64,000 nt of DNA, taken from positions 1 through 64,000 of the forward strand of contig CAXFAI010000008.1 of assembly GCA_964001305.1 (NCBI GenBank). Direction: 5' to 3'. The notes below the pieces were generated by a model, which saw nothing but the letters and a program-made list of their open reading frames with translations, searched no databases and was not told the origin of the DNA. A program made the position numbers and the translations under genes. Of the stretch, positions 23,991 through 32,621 are shown piece by piece; the first letter of the stretch is position 1, and every line of letters starts with the position of its first letter. The stretch is from CAJXMH01 sp964001305. GTDB taxonomy: Bacteria > Bacteroidota > Bacteroidia > Flavobacteriales_E > Vicingaceae.

Positions 23991-24611
23991 TTGAAAAAAT
24001 TACTGTTATTATTTCTGTTTAGCCTATTTATAGTTCTTTCTAAGGGTCAAAGCTTCGAACAAGAGCTACGACAATCCCTATCAGAAAAGCCGAAATTTGA
24101 ATTTCGATTTGATTCTAGAAATTCATTTATAAATCAAAGTAGTGTTCGTGTGATAGGGATAAAAGCAGGAATACAATTTGAAAAGAAGTTAAGTTTTGGA
24201 TTAGGCTATAATCAGTTATGGTCAAAAATAAAAAAGGAGATTTCGATCAATAGTAACATATATCAAGGTACTATAGGTTATTACTATATTTCTCCTTATG
24301 TAGAGTATGCATTTTATAAAGATGAAAGATGGCAATTGAGTATTCCTGTTCAATTTGGGTTTGGAGAGAGCTTTTATACATATAGAGTAGGAGATGAGCG
24401 GAAGTTCTTATCTAGAAAATTTGTTTGTTCTTATGAACCCGCTATAGCTTTTGAGTATCGCTTTTTAGATTATTTCGGGGCAGGTATGGGAGTCGGTTAT
24501 CGGCTTATGATTGCAACCAATAAAGAGCTTGATGAGCAGTTTACTTCTCCTGTTTATATTTTTAAATTGAAGATTTATTTTGAACGCTTATGGGAAGATA
24601 TCAAACCATAA
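23991..24611 (+). CDS. Secreted outer-membrane-type hypothetical protein
   Basis: About 206 residues. From the TTG at 23991 the product begins with a textbook signal peptide, KKLLLLFLFSLFIVLSKGQ. The longer frame from 23952 would run through the terminator hairpin and add unsuitable residues. No ATG is available. The mature part is an alternating-strand beta-barrel-like protein rich in Y, F and G (LGYNQLW, YYISPYVEYAFY, GAGMGVGYRL), so it is probably a small outer-membrane protein. It is followed after 22 bp by ruvB. Function unknown. Confidence 0.8.
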   Translation: MKKLLLLFLFSLFIVLSKGQSFEQELRQSLSEKPKFEFRFDSRNSFINQSSVRVIGIKAGIQFEKKLSFGLGYNQLWSKIKKEISINSNIYQGTIGYYYISPYVEYAFYKDERWQLSIPVQFGFGESFYTYRVGDERKFLSRKFVCSYEPAIAFEYRFLDYFGAGMGVGYRLMIATNKELDEQFTSPVYIFKLKIYFERLWEDIKP

Positions 24612-24633
24612 TCAGTAGATTCGTTTAGTAACT

Positions 24634-25653
24634 ATGAATGAGAATTTAAATCCGGAGTTTCAGAATTCAGAAGAACTTGAGTTTGACAAGGTACTTCGTC
24701 CACTATCCTTTAGTGACTTTAGTGGGCAAGATAAGATTGTTGAAAACCTTAAAATTTTTGTAGAAGCAGCAAAGCTGAGAGGTGAAGCATTAGATCATGT
24801 TTTATTGCATGGACCACCCGGGCTTGGTAAAACAACCTTAGCAAATATCATAGCAGAAGAATTAGAAGTATCATTCCGACTTACTTCAGGGCCAGTGTTG
24901 GAAAAACCTGCTGATTTAGCTGGTTTATTAACCAATTTAGATGAAGGAGACGTATTATTTATTGATGAAATTCATCGTTTGAGTCCTGTAGTTGAAGAGT
25001 ATTTGTACTCGGCAATGGAGGACTACAAAATTGATATTATGATTGATTCAGGGCCTAATGCTAGGTCTGTTCAAATAAAATTAAACCCCTTTACACTCAT
25101 TGGGGCAACTACCCGAGCAGGTTTATTAACCGCTCCATTACGTGCACGATTTGGAATAAATTCTAGATTGGAATATTATGACAAGGATTTATTGGCCCGA
25201 ATTGCGATTCGTTCAGCAGGAATATTGAAAGTGAATATTTTGAATGATGCAGCCTTAGAAATCGCGGGTAGAAGTAGAGGTACACCTCGTATAGTAAATG
25301 CTTTGCTAAGGAGAGTAAGGGACTTTGCCCAAATAAAAGGGAATGGATCGATTGATTTGAAAATTTCTAATATGGCACTTTCTGCTTTAAATGTCGATAA
25401 ACATGGCCTAGATGAAATGGATAATCGAATTCTGACTACCATCATTGATAAGTTTAAAGGCGGTCCAGTTGGCTTAACTACAATTGCAACAGCTGTTGGT
25501 GAACAAGCTGGAACTATAGAAGAAGTATATGAGCCTTTTTTGATTAAAGAAGGCTTTTTAAATCGCACACCTCGTGGGAGAGAAACAACTTCACTTGCTT
25601 ATAAACACCTTGGCAGAAAGAGACCAAGTAGTGATGGCACTTTATTTGACTAA
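24634..25653 (+). CDS. ruvB: Holliday junction branch migration ATPase RuvB
   Basis: A 339-residue AAA+ motor that with RuvA drives branch migration of Holliday junctions. Walker A GPPGLGKTT spans residues 60-68 and Walker B LFIDEIH ends near 113. Sensor 1 is GATTRAGLLTAPLRARFG and the C-terminal winged helix carries the FLNRTPRGR segment. The length is typical. The gene is followed by queG after 2 bp. Its partner ruvA is encoded about 10 kb downstream, not adjacent. Confidence 0.98.
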   Translation: MNENLNPEFQNSEELEFDKVLRPLSFSDFSGQDKIVENLKIFVEAAKLRGEALDHVLLHGPPGLGKTTLANIIAEELEVSFRLTSGPVLEKPADLAGLLTNLDEGDVLFIDEIHRLSPVVEEYLYSAMEDYKIDIMIDSGPNARSVQIKLNPFTLIGATTRAGLLTAPLRARFGINSRLEYYDKDLLARIAIRSAGILKVNILNDAALEIAGRSRGTPRIVNALLRRVRDFAQIKGNGSIDLKISNMALSALNVDKHGLDEMDNRILTTIIDKFKGGPVGLTTIATAVGEQAGTIEEVYEPFLIKEGFLNRTPRGRETTSLAYKHLGRKRPSSDGTLFD

Positions 25654-25655
25654 AG

Positions 25656-26600
25656 TTGAATCCTCAAAAAGCGACATCTTTATTAAAATCGAAAGCCTAT
25701 CAATTGGGGTTTGACTTCGTGGGTATTTCTAATGCTAAAAAGCTCGAATCTGATGAGGCTAGATTGGAGAATTGGCTAAAAAAGAACAATAATGCTACCA
25801 TGAGTTACATGGAGAAATATTACGAAAAGAGACTTGACCCACGAAAGCTAGTTCCAGGTACACAAAGCGTAGTCACTTTTCTCTTTAACTATCATACGCC
25901 CAATAAACAAAGCGATATGAAGGCGCCAAAACTTGCAAAGTATGCTTATGGAAAGGATTATCATTTTGTTATTAAAGAGAAATTAAAGGAGCTTTTTAAT
26001 TATTTAAAGGTAGAGATTGGTTCAATTGAAGGGAGGTATTTTGTAGATTCGGCTCCTGTTTTAGATCGAGCTTGGGCGCGTGAGAGCGGACTGGGTTGGA
26101 TCGGAAAAAATAGTATGCTAATCAATAAAAATAGAGGTTCTGATTTTTTTATAGCTACGATGATGCTTGATTTCAAATTTGAAGCTGATGGACCTATAAA
26201 AGATTACTGTGGTAATTGTACAAGATGCATTGATAGTTGTCCTACGGATGCAATTCTTGATAATAGAACCATTAACTCAAATCAATGTATTTCATTTTTA
26301 ACTATTGAGCTTAGGGATAGTCAAATTCCAGAGCAATTTGCAAACAAAATGAATAATTGGGCTTTTGGTTGTGATATTTGTCAAGATGTTTGTCCTTGGA
26401 ACCGTTTTGCCTCAATGAATAAAGAACCTCAATTTCTTCCAAATGAAGAATTGATGAATTTAAATAGCGATGAATGGCATGCTATGGAAAAGGAGCAATT
26501 TGATAGGCTCTTTAAAAAATCAGCAGTGAAAAGAACCAAATTTGTTGGTTTAAAACGAAATCTAGATTTTCTTAAGAAATCGTCTCAAAAACTTCAATGA
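25656..26600 (+). CDS. queG: Epoxyqueuosine reductase QueG
   Basis: A 314-residue enzyme that reduces epoxyqueuosine to queuosine in tRNA, using cobalamin and two [4Fe-4S] clusters. Motifs include the N-terminal DUF1730 domain (LGFDFVGIS), SGLGWIGKNSM, the first cluster CGNCTRCIDSCPTDAI and the second CDICQDVCPWN. The start is TTG at 25656, 2 bp after the ruvB stop. The next in-frame ATG would remove about 48 residues including conserved sequence. The last 29 bp overlap the opposing small gene. Confidence 0.96.
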   Translation: MNPQKATSLLKSKAYQLGFDFVGISNAKKLESDEARLENWLKKNNNATMSYMEKYYEKRLDPRKLVPGTQSVVTFLFNYHTPNKQSDMKAPKLAKYAYGKDYHFVIKEKLKELFNYLKVEIGSIEGRYFVDSAPVLDRAWARESGLGWIGKNSMLINKNRGSDFFIATMMLDFKFEADGPIKDYCGNCTRCIDSCPTDAILDNRTINSNQCISFLTIELRDSQIPEQFANKMNNWAFGCDICQDVCPWNRFASMNKEPQFLPNEELMNLNSDEWHAMEKEQFDRLFKKSAVKRTKFVGLKRNLDFLKKSSQKLQ

Positions 26601-26760
26601 TAATATCCTTATAAAGGTGACCAAAAGTTGCTAGACACCATGCTTTAAGCATGATCGATTCTTTTGGTTTTAACCACCTTTTTGACTTTACTAATTCTTT
26701 TCTAAACAACGTTCTATCAAAGCTCACACGAGTGAGCACCTTTTTACTTAATTCATACAT
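26572..26760 (-). CDS. Small conserved Bacteroidota hypothetical protein
   Basis: 62 residues from the ATG at 26760. The longer frame to 26784 starts with TTG and is less likely. The product is basic, with no signal peptide, and begins MYELSKKVLTRVSFDRTLFR. It reads as two or three helices with the segment LKPKESIMLKAWCLATFGH. I recall similar short proteins in flavobacteria, but no function is known to me. It converges with queG and overlaps its 3' end by 29 bp, so both strands are coding there. Confidence 0.75.
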   Translation of the reverse strand: MYELSKKVLTRVSFDRTLFRKELVKSKRWLKPKESIMLKAWCLATFGHLYKDIIIEVFETIS

Positions 26761-26845
26761 AGTCGTTCGGTATTGGAGTCTCAATTTACAAAAAAATAAA
26801 CCACAAACTATAGAATTACTTCATTAGTTAATTAAGAAGTATTTG

Positions 26846-27415
26846 TTAATATTTTTCACCCCATCGGAAAGAAGTGTTCTCTATCTCAAGTAAGTCAATC
26901 ACACGATTTACTACGGTCATAGCAAGCTCTTCAATATTCATTGGGTTAGAATAAAAAGAGGGAGAGGCGGGGCAAATTATGCCACCAGCTTCAGTTATTA
27001 ATTTCATGTTATTAAGGTGAATGAGATTATATGGAGTTTCTCTGGCAACCAAGATAAGTTTTCTTCTTTCTTTTAACATAACATCCGCAGCCCTGGTAAT
27101 TAAATCATCAGAAATCCCATGAGCTATTCTTCCTATAGTTCCCATTGAACATGGAACAACAACCATGCTGTTAAATTTAGCTGATCCTGAGGCAAATGGT
27201 GCCATAAAATCACTTTTACCATAGATTTTAAAAGGAACGTTTTTGTAATCGGTGTTTGAGAGTTCTGTTTCCCAAACTAACTTAGCATTGTTAGACATTA
27301 CTATTCCAACTTCTTTAAGTTGATCTTGATACTTTAAAAGCTGATCAAGAAGAAGTTTAGCGTATATGGACCCTGATGCTCCTGTAATTGCAACAACTAT
27401 TTTATGCTCCATCAT
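26846..27415 (-). CDS. ubiX: UbiX-type flavin prenyltransferase
   Basis: About 189 residues, flavoprotein fold. The N-terminal strand and loop ITGASGSIYAKLL bind FMN. The segments VVPCSMGTIGRIAHGISDDLITRAADV and LVARETPYNLIHLNNM are family hallmarks, the second supplying the dimethylallyl-phosphate site. The enzyme makes prenylated FMN for UbiD-type decarboxylases; no UbiD gene lies in this window. Start at 27415 or the adjacent ATG at 27412. The upstream outer-membrane gene overlaps it by about 14 bp, so they are cotranscribed. Confidence 0.93.
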   Translation of the reverse strand: MMEHKIVVAITGASGSIYAKLLLDQLLKYQDQLKEVGIVMSNNAKLVWETELSNTDYKNVPFKIYGKSDFMAPFASGSAKFNSMVVVPCSMGTIGRIAHGISDDLITRAADVMLKERRKLILVARETPYNLIHLNNMKLITEAGGIICPASPSFYSNPMNIEELAMTVVNRVIDLLEIENTSFRWGEKY

Positions 27416-28031
27416 CACCAAGGAATTTGTATCTCATTGTAAAACTTAAATACATATTGGTCATCCCACTTTCGAATCGCCAATTGGCACCACTGTCATA
27501 TTTTCTAACGGGAAGAATAGAATGACTAAACCGCCAATTCATGATAATATTTTTCGTGAAATTAAAGTTAACACCTGCCAATCCCCCAATGTCATAATTT
27601 CTAAACTTGTTTAAGGGCTCAGGAATATCAAACGGGCCGTTTTCATCTCTCATATATTGATTGACAAGTTGACCGTAATATACTCCACCTTCAAAGGTGA
27701 ATTTGTTATTTCTAAACTTGGCCATGATTGGAATTTCAATATAATCCAACCTTAACAAAAACTCTTCTGTATCATTGTTCTCAACATCTCTGTTTTTTCT
27801 ACTTCCTTTTTGACTGTAATTTATTTCAAACTGAAGATTTACTTTTTGAGAAATATCAATATTTGAATATAAACCGAGCAGAAGTCCTGCTTTATTAAAA
27901 CCAGAGTAGCCATCTCCACCTACTTGTGAGGCATTAATTCCAGCCAATCCACCTGCGTTAAAACTTTGAGCATGCGCAAAATGGAGACTAAAAAAAATTA
28001 AAAGTCCGAATGTCAGTAGCTTTTTAAACAT
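27402..28031 (-). CDS. PorT-like outer-membrane beta-barrel protein
   Basis: A 209-residue exported protein with a signal peptide (FKKLLTFGLLIFFSLHFAHAQ). It carries the OMP_b-brl_2-type pattern of paired amphipathic strands: GGLAGINASQVGGDGYSGFNKAG, KVNLQFEINYSQKGSR and LRLDYIEIPIMAKF. These features match the PorT/outer-membrane beta-barrel family common in Bacteroidota. Function is usually undefined; PorT itself is a T9SS factor, but assignment to PorT proper is not supported here. It overlaps ubiX at its 3' end. Confidence 0.85.
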   Translation of the reverse strand: MFKKLLTFGLLIFFSLHFAHAQSFNAGGLAGINASQVGGDGYSGFNKAGLLLGLYSNIDISQKVNLQFEINYSQKGSRKNRDVENNDTEEFLLRLDYIEIPIMAKFRNNKFTFEGGVYYGQLVNQYMRDENGPFDIPEPLNKFRNYDIGGLAGVNFNFTKNIIMNWRFSHSILPVRKYDSGANWRFESGMTNMYLSFTMRYKFLGDDGA

Positions 28032-28079
28032 GCTACTAAGTTAACCCTCAAAAATGAAAAGGGTTTTAGTGCGTTTAAA

Positions 28080-29027
28080 CTATTTGTTGATATAAACAGA
28101 GTTTGCTTGTATTACTTCAAAAGAGCTTTGATCATTATTGAAAATAAAAGCAACCACATTCATGTTTGAAGCATTCCAAGAACTGTTTAATGGAGTAATA
28201 TATTGGATAGATTCGGTATCACCACTAATAGCATCTTTTAGATCTTTGCCAAATGCGTCATTGACTACCTTCCTTAAGACATGTTGATGACTGTAAAACT
28301 CGATATCCGTCCCACCATTCTTTTGCCAATCAATAATGTCACTTTCTATCAAATAGACTGAGATGTTATAATCTTCACTCAAATCTGCTAACCAATTTAC
28401 ATCCAGTTGAATTCGAACAGCATTAACATCAGAAGAAAAATAGGTTTTAACAGCTAGACTAGCCTTTGGAGAGTCATTTGTGTATGCTCTAATTAAGCTT
28501 TCCCAGGTGTCTTTTTTAGTTACAGTTCCTCCAACTCGATTTACTATACCCGATGGGTAGCCAACCGTACTTGTGTTAAACAAAGCAGCATAGTCTTCTC
28601 CAAATTCATCTTCATCCTTAAAGTCAGTGGTGTATTTACCAAATGAAGCTGGGAATGTTGCAGCAAAGTTTCCAGTATGTATTGCTACCGATATAAGTTG
28701 ATTTCCAAAAAGGCTATCTAACCGTTCAATTTCTTTACTTGCAGCAGGACAATTAGGACAAGTATGCCCTGTATATTCCTCTAAAAGTATAAAGCGTTGT
28801 GATAAGTTATTAGGAGCAGTTTTTTCAGTCCAAGTGTTATTTTCAATAAAATCTCTAAGGTCACTTGCACTTTGAAAGCCAAAGGCTGGATCTGAAATAT
28901 ATTCTGTACTATCATCCAATTGAAAAGATTGACCTGCATTTTCAGGAATTGGATCGTCTACTTTGTCACAAGCAAAGAAGAAAATTCCGAATAAAAGAAT
29001 AGCTGTTGTTTTCAAAAATATTTTCAT
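28080..29027 (-). CDS. Omp28-related lipoprotein with CxxC
   Basis: A 315-residue protein with a lipoprotein leader ending LLFGIFFFAC. A thioredoxin-like region follows (about 80-180) with the pair CPNC in the segment YTGHTCPNCPAASKE, typical of Omp28-family outer-membrane proteins. The C-terminal half is beta-rich. The CxxC suggests thiol-disulfide exchange at the outer membrane, or a structural disulfide. It is the last gene of a three-gene set after TlpA and the DUF6029 protein, 12 bp downstream of the latter. Confidence 0.88.
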   Translation of the reverse strand: MKIFLKTTAILLFGIFFFACDKVDDPIPENAGQSFQLDDSTEYISDPAFGFQSASDLRDFIENNTWTEKTAPNNLSQRFILLEEYTGHTCPNCPAASKEIERLDSLFGNQLISVAIHTGNFAATFPASFGKYTTDFKDEDEFGEDYAALFNTSTVGYPSGIVNRVGGTVTKKDTWESLIRAYTNDSPKASLAVKTYFSSDVNAVRIQLDVNWLADLSEDYNISVYLIESDIIDWQKNGGTDIEFYSHQHVLRKVVNDAFGKDLKDAISGDTESIQYITPLNSSWNASNMNVVAFIFNNDQSSFEVIQANSVYINK

Positions 29028-29039
29028 AACTCTAATTTA

Positions 29040-30692
29040 CTAAAAACTACTTGTAACAGATAAGAAAAGACCATTTGAAGCAGGTACAACTCTACAAACT
29101 CCTCCTACACAGAATATTCCTGCTCTTTGTCTTCCATAGCTTAGGCTAATGCGATTACCACCATCTATATAGCCAAAAGAAGCGTTGTAATAGTGTACTC
29201 TTGCATCAGTTTCTGAGTTGCCGTAATTGTATTGATCAAGAAGGGCAAAAAACCAATGTGGAGAGTAAGTATACTCAAATAATAAAGTAGCCCAATCTCC
29301 TTCATCTTGTTCGGTTACAAGAATTTGGGCTTCGGTTCTTAAAGCATTTCGAATATTAAACTTATAAGTTACGTCTGCTACACCAATGTTGGCATATACC
29401 ATTCCTTCTCCAGGTTTTTCAATTACATCACCATTATAAACAATATTTGCATATGTAAATCGACCCTTCACTTTTTTAGAAAACTTCTTATTGATTTGAA
29501 CATTAAAGTCTTTAAAGTAAACCTCACCTATTCCGAAAAGTTCAGACTTATAACCTTTACGAGCTCCTAACTCATCATTTAAAGAAGTGGTGTCAAGATT
29601 GTTAGCAGTAGAGTAGTTTAATTGAATATCCATACCTGTTTCACCACCTAGTTTAGTCCCTTTTTTAAACTTATAAATTAAGTCCCCTTGAAAAGCAACT
29701 TCTCCATTTAATTGGGTTGCATAAGGGTATAAAGTTGCTAAGAGATTGTAAGTGTGTTGTTTAGTAAGCGCAGGTAAGTAGTTGATTAATAAATTTTGGA
29801 GTCCTTCCGTTCGATCAGATCGAAAACTAAAATTATCATTTCGTTTGGCAGCTAAAACAATTCCTAATCCTTTTTGAGAGTATGAGGTTTGAAGAAAAAA
29901 GGCACTACCTGATTTATAGATGAAACCATTGTCTGCAGAAGGGTCATTGTATTTATAAGCATATTCTGAATTAACATTGATTTTTCCTCTTGTTAAATTA
30001 ATTCTTCCTGACATGGCTGCTACATTTTCGGGAAGTACAAAACGAGAATCTTGATCCGCTTGATATTTACTAACCGCACTACCTCCAATGAGAATTTTAG
30101 TTTTACTTTCTGCAAGCTTGCCATAAACATCATTTAAGTATATTTCTGCGTCAAACCCTCTAACAATTCCTTCTCCAAAATCAAAAAATAAGCGTTGTTT
30201 ACCAGTAAGCCCTGTTAATGTAACTCCTTTAAAAGGTTTGTATTTAATGCGAATACCATCCAAGGCATTATCATATCCTAGTCCTCTTTCTTCATAAGTT
30301 CTAAGAATCAAGCCGTTTCCGAATTGTTCATAGAAGTTACCAACTGTTACTGATAGTTTATCTTTCGTAAAAGAGGCATATCTATAGGCGATGCCGTTGC
30401 CTTCATAGCCTTCGGGAAACCCTAATAGTGGTGTTAAATAGCTTTCATAACGGACACCTGTCGAAAAATTCCCATTGGTATAGATAAGGTTTAAAAAACT
30501 GTTTGATCTAATTTTTTCAGGTACATCTTCAGCTCCAATGGTACTATCTTCTTGGTAGTACTGCATGTCAATTTGAAAGTTGCCTCGAATTTCACCACGA
30601 TTCATGATTTCTTCAAAATTCTGAGCAAAGGAATTAAATGAAAAAAGCGAGAAAGCAATTAAGCATCCCGCTAAGCGTATTTTTTTCGTCAT
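29040..30692 (-). CDS. DUF6029 outer-membrane beta-barrel protein
   Basis: A 550-residue protein with a signal peptide (LAGCLIAFSLFSFNSFAQ) and many alternating strands typical of a porin-like beta-barrel. GNFYEQFGNGLILRTYEER near residue 118 is characteristic of the DUF6029 family. A cysteine pair near the C-terminus (CVGGVC) is notable beside two thiol-active neighbours. It lies between tlpA-like and Omp28-like genes, 27 bp and 12 bp apart, so the three are an operon. Role unknown, but the conserved grouping suggests a shared envelope process. Confidence 0.88.
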   Translation of the reverse strand: MTKKIRLAGCLIAFSLFSFNSFAQNFEEIMNRGEIRGNFQIDMQYYQEDSTIGAEDVPEKIRSNSFLNLIYTNGNFSTGVRYESYLTPLLGFPEGYEGNGIAYRYASFTKDKLSVTVGNFYEQFGNGLILRTYEERGLGYDNALDGIRIKYKPFKGVTLTGLTGKQRLFFDFGEGIVRGFDAEIYLNDVYGKLAESKTKILIGGSAVSKYQADQDSRFVLPENVAAMSGRINLTRGKINVNSEYAYKYNDPSADNGFIYKSGSAFFLQTSYSQKGLGIVLAAKRNDNFSFRSDRTEGLQNLLINYLPALTKQHTYNLLATLYPYATQLNGEVAFQGDLIYKFKKGTKLGGETGMDIQLNYSTANNLDTTSLNDELGARKGYKSELFGIGEVYFKDFNVQINKKFSKKVKGRFTYANIVYNGDVIEKPGEGMVYANIGVADVTYKFNIRNALRTEAQILVTEQDEGDWATLLFEYTYSPHWFFALLDQYNYGNSETDARVHYYNASFGYIDGGNRISLSYGRQRAGIFCVGGVCRVVPASNGLFLSVTSSF

Positions 30693-30719
30693 TGATTAGA
30701 TTTAAAATGGAGGTAGTAA

Positions 30720-31226
30720 TTAGATGTCTTCTCCAGCAATTAACTTTTGTACTAATTCGAACAATTCATATTCATCGCCTTCCGAGTAAGAATTGTGTTG
30801 CCAAACAATTTCACCATTTCCATTAACAAGAAATGTATGAGGGACATTGTTTACACCTAAAGCTCTTTTAAAATCTCCATTTGGGTCAATGTATACTTCA
30901 TATTCCCAGGCTTTTCCATTTACGTAAGGAGCAACTTTTCCCATATTACGAGCATCATCAATCGAAATCGCTACAAGCTTTACTCCAGTTTCGTCAACCC
31001 AATCCTCGTACATTTCTGCAATGTTGTTCAATTCTCTTTTACAAGGGCTGCACCATGTTGCCCAAAAGTTTATGATTATGGGTTTGCCATCGTTTTCAAT
31101 CTCACCTGTATTGAAAGTAGTGCCATCTAAATTTTGCACTTCTACGCTAGGAATATGATTTTTCTGAGCTTCACTTGATAAAGCATTGACAATGAAAAGT
31201 GAAGAGATTAAAATTCTTAAAAACAT
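30720..31226 (-). CDS. TlpA-family periplasmic thiol-disulfide reductase
   Basis: A 168-residue exported thioredoxin-fold protein with a signal peptide (about 1-20) and active site W-C-S-P-C (C59 and C62). The cis-proline segment is NVPHTFLV. Proteins of this type reduce disulfides in the periplasm, for example in cytochrome maturation or to regenerate other thiol proteins. First gene of the operon with the DUF6029 and Omp28-like genes. A T9SS protein with paired cysteines is divergently encoded 113 bp away. Confidence 0.92.
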   Translation of the reverse strand: MFLRILISSLFIVNALSSEAQKNHIPSVEVQNLDGTTFNTGEIENDGKPIIINFWATWCSPCKRELNNIAEMYEDWVDETGVKLVAISIDDARNMGKVAPYVNGKAWEYEVYIDPNGDFKRALGVNNVPHTFLVNGNGEIVWQHNSYSEGDEYELFELVQKLIAGEDI

Positions 31227-31284
31227 AGTTGAGATATTAAATCAAAGGGAAGCTAAATTACAAAATTGATACCAGAAATATAAG

Positions 31285-31312
31285 TTGCTTGAAGTTCAAA
31301 CTCTTATATTTG
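31285..31312 (+). promoter_or_regulatory. Promoter of the T9SS duplicated-domain gene
   Basis: TTG at 31285 and TATATTTG at 31305-31312 are separated by 17 bp and precede the ATG at 31340 by 27 bp. This matches the Bacteroidota TTTG/TAnnTTTG arrangement reasonably well. Confidence 0.6.
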
Positions 31313-31339
31313 TAAATTAACTTTTTTAAATTGTTATTT

Positions 31340-32569
31340 ATGAAGAAGATATATAGTTTTCTATCGTTGTTTATTATCGCATTATTGGGGTTTTCTCAAT
31401 CGATTGGAATTTACAATAAAAGTGGAGTTTCAATCATTGATGATACAATTACCATAAATCATCAGTTAGATACTGTAAATCCCCTTCCATATATTGAAGA
31501 GAAAGATTTTGCAGACGTTGTAAATGAGTCTTCAGGAACTATGGAAATAAAAGTAGCTAGACATGAAGTTCAAATTATTCAAGGAACTTCAGATTATTTA
31601 TGTTGGGGAGCTACTTGTTTTGCTGCACAAAATGCAGGAACTAATCCGGTATGGTTTCCAGACGATAAGTCTGTAGTGAATGCAGGTGATACGGCTGGTA
31701 AAGCGTTTGGAACTTATCCACTTCAAGTATATTTTGTTCCAAATAATAATGTAGGTACTGTGGTTTATCGATATGAATTTTATGATGCGAATAACCCTTC
31801 CAATTCTTCTTCGGTTTACATTAAGTATAATATAGAATATTTACCTGCTTTTGGATTATTTGATCAATTTGGAAATAGCTTAATTGATGAAACATTAACT
31901 TTCTGGGTGCCTTTGGATACCGTAAATCCACTTCCATATTATGAATATAAAGATTTTGTAAGCATCGTAAATCAATCTGGAACCAGTAAAACCATCAAAG
32001 TTGCTAGGCACGAAGAGTCAATTATTCAAGGAACTTCAGATTATTTATGCTGGGGAGCTACTTGTTTTGCTGCTCAAACAGCAGGCTCAAATCCGGTTTG
32101 GTTACCCAATGATGAGCTAGTTGTTCAATCAGGAGATACTGCTGGGAAAGCCCCTGGAACTTATAATCTTCAAATATATTTTGTTGCTAACAACAAAGTA
32201 GGAGAGGCAGTATATCGATATGAATTTTATGACGCCAATAATGCACAAGAGTCTAGCTCAATAAAAATTAAACATAGTATTACTTACTTATCTTCAAACC
32301 ATGAAATCAAAAATCAAGGATTTGAATTTAGTTTGTTTCCAAATCCTGCTAGTACACATAGTTTTGTTAAGCTTGATGGGAATTTAGAAGGCTATGATTT
32401 AGAGATTTTAGTTCACAATATTTTAGGTCAAGAGCAGGATCGGATTACCGTTCAGAACTACCAAGAAAGAATTAAACTAAATCATGAGGACTTAAAGCCG
32501 GGTGTTTACTTTGTAAGCGTTGTAAACAACGGTGAATATATTGACTCAAAAAGATTGGTTGTCCGATAA
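31340..32569 (+). CDS. T9SS-secreted protein with a tandem-duplicated domain
   Basis: 409 residues from the ATG at 31340; the extension to TTG 31331 is not needed. A signal peptide (1-20) is followed by two tandem modules, about 21-168 and 169-318. A C-terminal T9SS type A sorting domain (about 328-409) shows FPNPAS, GQEQ and KPGVYFVSV. Each module carries the same segment GTSDYLCWGATCFAAQ (C88/C93 and C237/C242), exactly 149 residues apart. The protein should be exported across the outer membrane and attached or released by T9SS. Function unknown; the cysteine pairs may form small disulfide loops. Confidence 0.9.
   Translation: MKKIYSFLSLFIIALLGFSQSIGIYNKSGVSIIDDTITINHQLDTVNPLPYIEEKDFADVVNESSGTMEIKVARHEVQIIQGTSDYLCWGATCFAAQNAGTNPVWFPDDKSVVNAGDTAGKAFGTYPLQVYFVPNNNVGTVVYRYEFYDANNPSNSSSVYIKYNIEYLPAFGLFDQFGNSLIDETLTFWVPLDTVNPLPYYEYKDFVSIVNQSGTSKTIKVARHEESIIQGTSDYLCWGATCFAAQTAGSNPVWLPNDELVVQSGDTAGKAPGTYNLQIYFVANNKVGEAVYRYEFYDANNAQESSSIKIKHSITYLSSNHEIKNQGFEFSLFPNPASTHSFVKLDGNLEGYDLEILVHNILGQEQDRITVQNYQERIKLNHEDLKPGVYFVSVVNNGEYIDSKRLVVR
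31574..32080 (+). repeat. Intragenic tandem duplication (447-bp period)
   Basis: The DNA starting ATTATTCAAGGAACTTCAGA occurs at 31574 and again at 32021, with nearly identical sequence for about 50 bp. The period of 447 bp equals 149 codons. The high nucleotide identity of this core, against more diverged flanks, suggests recent duplication, gene conversion, or strong selection on the segment. Confidence 0.85.
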
Positions 32570-32589
32570 AATATGGTTGTAAAAGTTGG

Positions 32590-32621
32590 AAAAAGGAGAA
32601 TGATTTTCATTCTCCTTTTTT
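32590..32621. terminator. Bidirectional terminator between the T9SS gene and the sirtuin
   Basis: A 14-bp perfect stem, AAAAAGGAGAATGA/TCATTCTCCTTTTT, with a 3-nt loop and flanking A and T runs serves both converging genes. The right arm contains the stop codon of the sirtuin gene. Confidence 0.9.

Noticed and set aside
25176..25568. 130-codon frame opposite ruvB
   Set aside because: Mirror of the conserved ATPase frame; low complexity and no signal.
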